From Fidelibacterota bacterium (GTDB lineage: Bacteria; Fidelibacterota; UBA8477; JABMPR01), in assembly GCA_030596225.1 (NCBI GenBank), contig JAUVKO010000035.1, forward strand, positions 1-12,711: 12,711 bases of DNA. Reading direction: 5' to 3'. Positions 1-6,517 of this stretch are shown here, in pieces. The first letter of the stretch is position 1; each line of letters starts with the position of its first letter. The translations under genes were made by a program, and so were the position numbers. The notes below the pieces were generated by a model. The model did not search any database. It saw nothing but the letters and a program-made list of their open reading frames with translations, and was not told where the DNA came from.

Positions 1-1256
1 AACAATCCTTTGGTATAAGGATGTTGAGGATTTTTAAAGAGGTCATTAACCTCGGCAACTTCCTGAATAACCCCACCATACATGACGATGACCCGCTCAC
101 AAGTTTCCGCCACGACAGCCAGGTCATGAGTAATAAGTACGACTGCTGCATCCGTATTATTCTTTTTCAGATCTAACATAAGGTCAAGGATTTGGGCTTG
201 AATAGTCACATCTAGCGCTGTTGTGGGCTCATCGGCAATAAGTAAGGATGGATTTTTTGCCAAAGCCATGGCGATCATTACCCTTTGACGCATCCCACCA
301 GAAAATTGATGGGGATAATCGCCCAAGCGACGCTCAGCGTCAGGTATTCCTACCATATCCAGGAGTCTCACAGCTTCATTGTAGAGTTTCACATGATCGG
401 TTTTAAAGTCGGTACTGATCAGTTTGTCCACTCCAATAATGAAATACGCCAATGCAGTAGGCACAAGACCCCCTACAATAAAAGAAGTCAACATGTTCAT
501 TGGTATAAAGCTCCACCCTGCTCCCAATTGGGAGAAAAATAGAATGGCCACGGCAAATCCACCTGAGATTTGAATCCGACTTTTTATTGATAAGGACTTG
601 AGACTTTTTGCCTTACTTACAAACCCGGCCTTGATAGAATCTTTTAATCCTGTGGGTCTGATGGATTCCATCATCTGCATCCCAATATTAAACACAGGAT
701 TCAGAGAGGTCATGGGCTCCTGAAAGATCATGGCAATCTCGGAACCACGGATATCCCACATTTTACTGTAGATATTCTCCCGAAACTCAGCCATGGCTTT
801 TTTCTGAGGGGAATTATAAAAAAGGTGAACCATTACTGTCAGGTTTAAAACAAATGAGAGAAGTCCCCATAACAATCCGGAAATCGGCAGAAAGGCATAG
901 ATAATCATCCAAGTGATAAAGAAAACACTGGCAGCTTGATTCCGCCTGGCTTCAGGTATCTTCCGGAAATATTTGAACCGGGGAACTTCTCGTGCTCTTG
1001 CCAACTCCTGTGCATCAAAGATCTTTTTGCCTTTGAAGATGATCTCTCCGTCAAACACCTCACCTGGAGGATTGGGAATCAATTGGATTAGAGACAGAAC
1101 AGAAACTGATTTTCCAGAACCAGACTCACCGACGATCCCAAGGGTTTCACCTTTGTATATATCAAAGCTGACACCATCAACGGCTTTGGCCCACTCACCA
1201 CCAACCTTAAAACGGGTTTTTAGCCCTTTGACTTCGACCAGTTTTTCCAGACTCAT
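1..1256 (-). CDS. yejF: YejF-like peptide ABC transporter ATPase with internal membrane hairpins (partial, C-terminus beyond left edge)
   Basis: This is the ATP-hydrolysing subunit of an oligopeptide importer of the Opp/Dpp/Yej type. About 418 codons are open in one frame from ATG 1256 to the window edge. Visible motifs are Walker A GESGSGKS (residues 43-50), the Q-loop in MIFQEPMTSLNP (Q179), signature FSGGMRQR (318-325), Walker B LLIADEPT (338-345, D342/E343), H-loop ITHD (H377), and the family's PQHPYTKGL end motif, where the window stops. E. coli YejF has two fused NBDs in about 529 residues, so a second NBD may lie beyond the edge. The oddity is spacing. Walker A Lys to Q-loop Gln is 130 residues against about 51 in E. 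coli YejF, and Gln to the signature Ser is 140 against about 59. The two extra stretches (about residues 93-168 and 203-284) each hold a hydrophobic hairpin (108-147 and 230-275) preceded by basic residues. The start overlaps the yejE stop by 4 bases (ATGA), with GAGG as Shine-Dalgarno. Family assignment is firm; the role of the insertions is unknown. Confidence 0.93.
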   Translation of the reverse strand, partial: MSLEKLVEVKGLKTRFKVGGEWAKAVDGVSFDIYKGETLGIVGESGSGKSVSVLSLIQLIPNPPGEVFDGEIIFKGKKIFDAQELARAREVPRFKYFRKIPEARRNQAASVFFITWMIIYAFLPISGLLWGLLSFVLNLTVMVHLFYNSPQKKAMAEFRENIYSKMWDIRGSEIAMIFQEPMTSLNPVFNIGMQMMESIRPTGLKDSIKAGFVSKAKSLKSLSIKSRIQISGGFAVAILFFSQLGAGWSFIPMNMLTSFIVGGLVPTALAYFIIGVDKLISTDFKTDHVKLYNEAVRLLDMVGIPDAERRLGDYPHQFSGGMRQRVMIAMALAKNPSLLIADEPTTALDVTIQAQILDLMLDLKKNNTDAAVVLITHDLAVVAETCERVIVMYGGVIQEVAEVNDLFKNPQHPYTKGL

Positions 1257-2305
1257 CGTAACCTCGAATACACTTTGGGGTCAAAAGCTTCCCGGACCGC
1301 TTCACCGATAAACACAACCATGATCAAGGTCACAAACTGAGCAGACACAGGAGCAAAAACCATCCACCATTTTGAGATATTCTGCAAACCTACATCCAGC
1401 ATCTGTCCCCAACTGGGTGTTGGCGGCGGCATTCCGAAACCCAGATAATCAAGACCCACCAAAGCAGAGATGCCTCCAACTACAGCAAAGGGAAAGTAAG
1501 TGATGATGGGAACCATGGAGTTCGGTAAAATATGTTTGAACATGACTTTGAAGTTCGTTTGCCCCATGGATAAAGCAGCCGCAACATAGTCTTTTGATTT
1601 TTCGCGATAGAATTCCGCACGCATCAGGTAGGTCATACCAATCCAGTTCACAATGGTGTAAATAAAGATCAAGATGAAAAAGGATGGTCTGATAATAGAA
1701 CTGATGATAATAATAACAAACAGCATGGGTAAGCTGGACCAGATCTCAATGATTCGTTGAAAAAAGAGATCAAATTTACCCCCAAAATAGCCCATGCTTC
1801 CGCCGATGATCACACCGATGATATAGTTGAGAATAGTCAGAACCAGGGCAAAAGAAATGGAAATATTAAAGGCATAACACAAGCGGGAAAAGACATCCCG
1901 CCCCGTATTATCTGTCCCCAGCCAATGTTGACGTGAAGGAGGATCATACATTTTATTTCCCTTTACCGTAATATCTTCAAAGGGGCTATAAGGATATGGT
2001 GGCATGATCAGCCAGTTATCACTATCTGCTTGTTTCCAGCTTGCTTGTAACTGACGATAAGCAGCCTCTCCCGGTACATCCTGGTCAAACTCCGACCCTG
2101 AATAGTATCCTGATATTACGGGAAAATACAATTCATCTTCATAGCTGACCATAAGTGCACGATTATTTATCAGTATGGGTAAAAACCAGGAAAGCCCATA
2201 GAGCATCAGCAATAAAACAAAAGAATAATAGCCCCGTTTCAGTGTTTTAAATTTGAGCCAGCGCTTCTTTAGGATGGACAGGGATATTTCTTGTTGTTCA
2301 GGCAT
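1253..2305 (-). CDS. yejE: YejE-like peptide ABC transporter permease
   Basis: This is one of the two channel-forming inner-membrane subunits of a Yej-type oligopeptide importer. At 350 residues it matches E. coli YejE (about 341) in length and in landmarks. There is an N-terminal RWLKFKTLKRGYYSF before TM1 (about 27-47), an extracytoplasmic segment (about 50-135) ending in PPSRQHWLGTDNTGRDVFSR, and then the five-helix permease core. The EAA coupling loop reads DYVAAALSMGQTNFKVMFKH (residues 239-258), followed by LPNSMVPI. The C-terminus FIGEAVREAFDP is a YejE/DppC hallmark. The ATG at 2305 has only a weak purine-rich stretch upstream. The 14-base gap after yejB and the 4-base overlap into the ATPase gene suggest translational coupling. 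An OppC/DppC name would also fit the broad family, but the large extracytoplasmic loop and the N-terminal motif favour YejE. Confidence 0.95.
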   Translation of the reverse strand: MPEQQEISLSILKKRWLKFKTLKRGYYSFVLLLMLYGLSWFLPILINNRALMVSYEDELYFPVISGYYSGSEFDQDVPGEAAYRQLQASWKQADSDNWLIMPPYPYSPFEDITVKGNKMYDPPSRQHWLGTDNTGRDVFSRLCYAFNISISFALVLTILNYIIGVIIGGSMGYFGGKFDLFFQRIIEIWSSLPMLFVIIIISSIIRPSFFILIFIYTIVNWIGMTYLMRAEFYREKSKDYVAAALSMGQTNFKVMFKHILPNSMVPIITYFPFAVVGGISALVGLDYLGFGMPPPTPSWGQMLDVGLQNISKWWMVFAPVSAQFVTLIMVVFIGEAVREAFDPKVYSRLR

Positions 2306-2319
2306 GTTCTATTTCATTC

Positions 2320-3597
2320 TTATTTAAATCGAATTCTTGGGTCAACAGAGGCTAGTGCAATATCTGAAAGAATATTGGCTACCAATCGGATCATTACCAC
2401 GATTACTAGAAACCCCAGGGTGATGGGATAATCCCGGTCCAGAATAGCTTCAAATCCCATTTTCCCAAAACCATCAATATTGAAAACCTTTTCAATGAGA
2501 TAGGAACCGGCGATAACCACACCAATGACACCACCAATTCCTGAAGCAATGGGAATGACGGAATTACGGATTGCATGCACCCAGACCACTCGTTTTTCCT
2601 GTAATCCTTTGGCAAAAGCGGTTCGGATATAGTCTTGCGAAATGTTTTCCAATAAACTGTTCTTCATCAATATCGTTAAACCGGCAAAACTACCAATAGA
2701 CCAAGCGATAATCGGTAACACGGCATGCCAGAGCTGATCTTTTATCTGTCCCCATAATGATAGAGATTCCCAGACTTCTGTAGGAGATCGAAACCCACCC
2801 AAGGGGAAAACATCCCAAAATGTGCCTCCACCAAATAAAACTAGCAGTACTCCTCCCAGGGCAAATCCAGGAATAGAGTAAGCAATAAAAATGGTCACAC
2901 TTGAAAGAAAATCAAAAGCAGAACCATGGTTCAAAGCTTTCCGAATACCCAGGGGAATACAGACAATATAGGAAAGCATTAACCCGGTAAGACCAAAGAA
3001 GACAGAAATTTTAAACCGGGGAGCCATTACTTCAGTTACTGGCTGATCATAGGTATAGGATGTCCCTAGATTTCCCGTGAGAATACCTGAGAATTCGGTC
3101 TGAAATATTGTTGTTAGAATTACATTTTCTTTTGAGCCTTCTTCATCGATGGCTGCTTTCCAAAGCTTGCTAACAATTCCATCTTTATCGAGGACTTCAA
3201 CCTGATCTCCTTTAAGCCGGAGGGTCATATAAGTACCGCGCCCCACATTCTTCTGTGCCTCTAATGCGCCATTGTGAAATTCCACCTCTCGGTGTTTGAT
3301 CTCACGCGGCCAAACACCCAGCCAGGTTAAATATCTTTGGTGAACTGGTTTATCAAAACCATAGAAACGCTTTAACTCTCGTAATGCTGATTCTGGAAGG
3401 ACAGAACTACCGCCACCCATGATATCACCAACGCTCCCGACAGCCTCTCCTGCCTGCATCGCGCCAGCTTGAAGTTGTTGGATGGTCCGTTCCAGAGGTC
3501 CGCCCGGTGCCATTTGCAGGATAGTAAAGATTAGAATCGTTGATCCCAGGAACGTTGGGATCATAAGCAGAATTCTACGAATAAAATATGTGGTCAT
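2320..3597 (-). CDS. yejB: YejB-like peptide ABC transporter permease with enlarged loop
   Basis: This is the second channel subunit of the importer, paired with YejE. The N-terminus MTTYFIRRILLMIPTFLGS and the following QMAPGGP (28-34) are diagnostic of DppB/OppB/YejB permeases. The stretch YGFDKPVHQRYLTWL (79-93) and the C-terminal ASVDPRIRF resemble E. coli YejB. The EAA loop is DYIRTAFAKGLQEKRVVWVH (322-341), followed by AIRNSVIPI. The protein has 425 residues against about 364 in E. coli. The excess maps to residues about 95-168, a polar segment in the loop between TM1 and TM2, so an extra extracytoplasmic element is likely. No Shine-Dalgarno is visible before ATG 3597: the leader is AT-rich and contains CATTATT repeats, unlike most other genes in the window. 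The four-helix-bundle remnant lies directly upstream, so the native leader may have been replaced. Confidence 0.95.
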   Translation of the reverse strand: MTTYFIRRILLMIPTFLGSTILIFTILQMAPGGPLERTIQQLQAGAMQAGEAVGSVGDIMGGGSSVLPESALRELKRFYGFDKPVHQRYLTWLGVWPREIKHREVEFHNGALEAQKNVGRGTYMTLRLKGDQVEVLDKDGIVSKLWKAAIDEEGSKENVILTTIFQTEFSGILTGNLGTSYTYDQPVTEVMAPRFKISVFFGLTGLMLSYIVCIPLGIRKALNHGSAFDFLSSVTIFIAYSIPGFALGGVLLVLFGGGTFWDVFPLGGFRSPTEVWESLSLWGQIKDQLWHAVLPIIAWSIGSFAGLTILMKNSLLENISQDYIRTAFAKGLQEKRVVWVHAIRNSVIPIASGIGGVIGVVIAGSYLIEKVFNIDGFGKMGFEAILDRDYPITLGFLVIVVMIRLVANILSDIALASVDPRIRFK

Positions 3598-3605
3598 GGT
3601 TAATT

Positions 3606-3619
3606 AATAATGAATAATG
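3606..3619. repeat. Two 7-bp tandem units (AATAATG) just upstream of yejB
   Basis: Two perfect AATAATG units (CATTATT on the coding strand) sit 9 bases upstream of the yejB start codon. They lie on the downstream side of the four-helix-bundle remnant and mirror the three CCTTATT units on its other side. They make the yejB leader AT-rich and leave no ribosome binding site. Confidence 0.75.
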
Positions 3620-3646
3620 AAAAAATAAGTAAAGGCACTCTTAAGA

Positions 3647-3835
3647 TCAACTTTTTGAAAACTGTGCTTTTTTTCGGGAAGCTCCAACTAGTTTGATACA
3701 GCGAAGGGCAAATTGACGTGTTCTCTCTTTTAAGTTCCAGATAACTTCTGGCTCACCGAGAACAATCGTTGTCTCTGATTGCTTCTGGTATTGTATATCA
3801 TTCAACAGACCCGAAATCCTTAGTAAATTTTTCCT
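3647..3835 (-). pseudogene. Remnant of a four-helix-bundle (23S rRNA intervening-sequence type) protein gene
   Basis: An open minus-strand stretch without a start codon runs to a TGA at 3647-3649. Its core, NLKERTRQFALRCIKLV (bases 3686-3736), closely matches the N-terminal part of the small 'four helix bundle' family (S23/IVP, normally about 115-130 residues), whose usual start reads like LxxRTKxFALRIIKLYxxLP. After it comes only ASRKKAQFSKS and the stop. The conserved LLRSGTSVGANYRA-type core is missing, while KAQF resembles the family's later SKAEFI motif, so an internal deletion is likely. The remnant fills the 244-base gap between yejA and yejB, on the same strand, and is flanked by 7-bp tandem repeats on both sides. 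No function is expected. Family recognition is from memory of the motif and not from a search. Confidence 0.65.
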
Positions 3836-3853
3836 TATTCCTTATTCCTTATT
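3833..3853. repeat. Three perfect 7-bp tandem units (CCTTATT) across the yejA stop codon
   Basis: Three exact copies of CCTTATT (AATAAGG on the coding strand) occupy 3833-3853. The yejA stop codon (3842-3844) lies within the array, so the last residues of YejA are encoded by repeat units. A 7-bp unit shifts frame every copy, so copy-number change would alter the YejA C-terminus. The array borders the four-helix-bundle remnant. Confidence 0.85.
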
Positions 3854-5764
3854 ATTTGCTTTTAAGTATTCTGGCCAAAACTTCACATCTACGTCACCAA
3901 CGGGTAGGTCAGTATTATTGGTCATTGCAGCTTCCAGAGCTGCCTCTTTTTCGGGTTCAAACCACCACAAACTAAAGGCAGACCGATAATCACCTACGAA
4001 ACGACTCACCATATATTCTGGATAGCCAAATTTATCCCAGTAAAGTACTCGTTGGTAGTTGCGGGCAATGCCCCAGGTAGCAGGATGTATATCCGAGTAA
4101 ATACCATCGATCTCGCGGATGATTTCAACCCGGCGAGCCTGGCTAAAGGTTTTGTCATATTCAACCAACAATTCATCTACCCGATCATTTTTGAAACCAC
4201 CAATATTGTTATTGTTGTCCTTGTCCGCGAGGGAAGAGTGGAGAGATGTCTCTGGATTTGGAAAAACAAGTCCGCCCCAGCTTTGCATGTAGATGGTAAA
4301 ATTACGTTCCATGAGGTTTTTCCAGTTGGCATTCCCATCTATATATTTGATTTGCATGTCAATGCCATAATCCTTCATCATCTGTTGAACCGGCGTGACC
4401 ATATAATCCACACCCTTCATAATGGCAATTTCAAACCGTAAAATACGTCCATCTTTGTTGACCAGCCAACCATCTTCATTCCTGGTTTTATAGCCAGCTT
4501 CTTTAAGAAGCTTTACTGCTTTTTCAGGATTATAGAAAACTTTCTCATTGTCCGGATTTTCATAAACCGAGCCTGAGTACATTGAGTTCATCATGGAATA
4601 CTCACTGTAATACATTTCTTCATTCATTTTTTCACGATTATAAAGGTATGTAAACGCCATACGGAGTCGCTTGTCATCAAATGGCCATTTGCGCATATTG
4701 AAAGCAAACCCGGAGGTTCCGGCTGGTTTTTCTGAGTAGATTTTTCGTTTCTGTATCCAGCCTTTTTGGATTGATTCAAAATCCGTTTCTTCAACCCATT
4801 CACGGGCTTTTGAAACCGTGTAAAAATCACTTTCGCCTTTTTTGAATTTCTCAAACATGAGGGGGTTGTTGTCTTTAACAACCATGAATTTGATCTTATC
4901 AAAATTAGCTGTGTATTTGGTCATTGGGTCATCTTTTGCCCAGTGATCCAGACGACGTGTGAGGATGAATGATTCCTGGTTTACAATATCCCCTTCCTTA
5001 ATCTCGTAGGGTCCCGTTCCCGGTAACATCTTGAATTGATATTCTTTTAAGTACTCAGAACCATCAATCTGGTTTAGGTAGTAAGAGGGAAGAATGGCCA
5101 TTCCACCAAAGTAAAGTAAATTTCTCCAACTCAACTCTTTACAAACCACTGATACAATATATTTACTTTCGGCAACAGGACGTTCAAATTTGCCATAAAC
5201 CAGTTGATCGGAGGGTGACAGGATTGTTTCATCCATATGCAGATCCCAGGTGGCAATCACATCATCTGCAATTACTTCACGGCCATCTGACCAGCGGGCA
5301 TCCGGGTTGACCCTGAACCAGAATTTCATCTTGTCATCAGCAATTTTCCAGTGACTTGCTAATGAAGAAATAAACTCGAGGGTCAATGGATGAGTGGTAA
5401 TTAACCCCTCATAACAAAGACCTGAGACGGTGTTATTCTCAACATAGTTTGCATTTTGTCCTTCTGTTCGCATGGTTGCCGGGAAGCGAGTGGTGATATG
5501 ACGAAACATTCCACCTTTTTTCGCTCGGGGGTCACCAAAGAAGATTTGTTCTTCCGGTTTCATATCATAGGTGACATAGCCTAATTCTGCTGCCAGATCC
5601 TCAAATCCATAACCACCATCCTCTGCCAATGTGGTCATATCTTTGCTTGCTATATTGATGCTTACTGTTGAATTATCAGCTGCTTGTTTCTCTCCTCCAC
5701 CGCATGACCAGAAAACCAGGGAAAGAGCAAGAATCAATAGCACAATTATCTGAATACGTTTCAT
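3842..5764 (-). CDS. yejA: YejA-like oligopeptide-binding lipoprotein
   Basis: This is the extracytoplasmic solute-binding protein (SBP family 5) expected to deliver peptides to YejBE. It has 640 residues; E. coli YejA has about 604. The N-terminus is a lipoprotein signal: KR, a hydrophobic stretch (about 5-18), then FWSC with C21 as the lipid-modified residue. Hence the mature protein is membrane-anchored, whereas E. coli YejA is a free periplasmic protein. FFGDPRAKKGGMFRH (75-89) is the YejA-type entry motif. Later, LPGTGPYEI and GFAFNMRKWPFDDKRLRMAF are typical of the YejA branch. The ATG at 5764 is preceded by AAGG at 7-base spacing. yejA heads the cassette, with a candidate promoter 160-190 bases upstream. 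The stop codon lies in a 7-bp tandem repeat. Confidence 0.95.
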   Translation of the reverse strand: MKRIQIIVLLILALSLVFWSCGGGEKQAADNSTVSINIASKDMTTLAEDGGYGFEDLAAELGYVTYDMKPEEQIFFGDPRAKKGGMFRHITTRFPATMRTEGQNANYVENNTVSGLCYEGLITTHPLTLEFISSLASHWKIADDKMKFWFRVNPDARWSDGREVIADDVIATWDLHMDETILSPSDQLVYGKFERPVAESKYIVSVVCKELSWRNLLYFGGMAILPSYYLNQIDGSEYLKEYQFKMLPGTGPYEIKEGDIVNQESFILTRRLDHWAKDDPMTKYTANFDKIKFMVVKDNNPLMFEKFKKGESDFYTVSKAREWVEETDFESIQKGWIQKRKIYSEKPAGTSGFAFNMRKWPFDDKRLRMAFTYLYNREKMNEEMYYSEYSMMNSMYSGSVYENPDNEKVFYNPEKAVKLLKEAGYKTRNEDGWLVNKDGRILRFEIAIMKGVDYMVTPVQQMMKDYGIDMQIKYIDGNANWKNLMERNFTIYMQSWGGLVFPNPETSLHSSLADKDNNNNIGGFKNDRVDELLVEYDKTFSQARRVEIIREIDGIYSDIHPATWGIARNYQRVLYWDKFGYPEYMVSRFVGDYRSAFSLWWFEPEKEAALEAAMTNNTDLPVGDVDVKFWPEYLKANNKE

Positions 5765-5927
5765 GTGAATACCTTAATGTTTTATTTGCTTATATCGGGT
5801 TTTGTATCTTTTCATTTGAGCATTTAACATACATTTTTTATGCCAATTTCGCTACCTTTTGCTATCCAGTATTCTATTAACAGGATCGCCTGAGCCGTTT
5901 TTAAAATTCCCTGGGTGATGAAACTAG

Positions 5928-5955
5928 ATTTTATCTCAGTGCACAAGTAAAGCAA
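5928..5955 (-). promoter_or_regulatory. Candidate sigma70-like promoter for the yejABEF cassette
   Basis: On the minus strand TTGCTT (5950-5955) and TAAAAT (5928-5933) are separated by 16 bases, an acceptable -35/-10 pair. The site lies in the 202-base gap between the hypothetical membrane protein gene and yejA. It would give a 5' leader of roughly 155 bases. No operator palindrome was recognised. Such pairs arise by chance in AT-rich DNA, so this is only a candidate. Confidence 0.3.
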
Positions 5956-5966
5956 TGACTGTCAGG

Positions 5967-6500
5967 TTACCTGTACTTTTGAACCCGTCTAACGACAAGC
6001 AAAACCAACAGTCCTGTCAGAATGCCCAATAATGATCTTAAGGAGACTGAAAATGGGTTTTCCAAAACATGTGTGTGTGATCTGAGATCCAGATCTTTAA
6101 TGTAGCCGGTAGACTCCTGTTCGGAGGCAAGTAGAAGTGCCATAAAATCTGTTCTGCTACGGTAACGGATCAGCTCTAATTTATCTGAATATGCGTCGCG
6201 GGTAAAAGCACATTGCCAGCGTGCCGCCAAAGGATCTTTATAGCAAGCCCGAATTACACTTGTTGGCCAAGCCTGTTTCCCCGGAAGACCAATACTATAA
6301 AATGCATGTGACCCTTTCTCAAAGCTGCCGCGTTTCAGAAAGTTGTTAAGCTCGGGATATGTTTGGATGAGTTGTTGCTCTTGTTGGATTTGAGAATGAT
6401 CTGATTGGGGGGGGTTACTATGCCAGATGACCAGCCCTGTAAACAGCAATAATAACACCGTTGTCACCATTACCACCCGACCGCTTCGCTTTATTTTCAT
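5967..6500 (-). CDS. Hypothetical membrane protein with N- and C-terminal TM helices
   Basis: I do not recognise this 177-residue protein with confidence. It has a basic N-terminus (MKIKRSGR), a hydrophobic segment at about 9-26, a soluble region of about 125 residues, a second hydrophobic segment at about 153-170, and a basic tail (RRVQKYR). This arrangement suggests the central domain faces outside with both ends in the cytoplasm. The domain contains two cysteines (C86, C97). A stretch KLELIRYRSRTDFMALLL (107-124) recalls small uncharacterised proteins that carry an 'RYRSRRDFL' motif, but that likeness is weak. It starts 17 bases after the dehydrogenase stop, so the two are probably co-transcribed. 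The ribosome binding site is poor. An alternative ATG at M11 would lose the basic N-terminus, so the first ATG is preferred. Confidence 0.8.
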   Translation of the reverse strand: MKIKRSGRVVMVTTVLLLLFTGLVIWHSNPPQSDHSQIQQEQQLIQTYPELNNFLKRGSFEKGSHAFYSIGLPGKQAWPTSVIRACYKDPLAARWQCAFTRDAYSDKLELIRYRSRTDFMALLLASEQESTGYIKDLDLRSHTHVLENPFSVSLRSLLGILTGLLVLLVVRRVQKYR

Positions 6501-6517
6501 ATGGGACTATCTATCTT

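Noticed and set aside
405..980. Intein or intron as an explanation for the ATPase insertions
   Set aside because: The insertions are too short for an intein (about 80 residues), lack splice-junction Cys/Ser and His-Asn motifs, and are strongly hydrophobic in the pattern of membrane helices.
1..1256. Possibility that the YejF gene is frameshifted or a pseudogene because of its odd spacing
   Set aside because: Codon-by-codon reading from ATG 1256 to base 3 shows no stop and keeps every NBD motif in the same frame, so the gene is open and the extra segments are in-frame insertions.
4052..4441. Plus-strand open frame of 129 codons inside yejA
   Set aside because: It is antisense to a clearly conserved binding-protein gene and has no recognisable domain.
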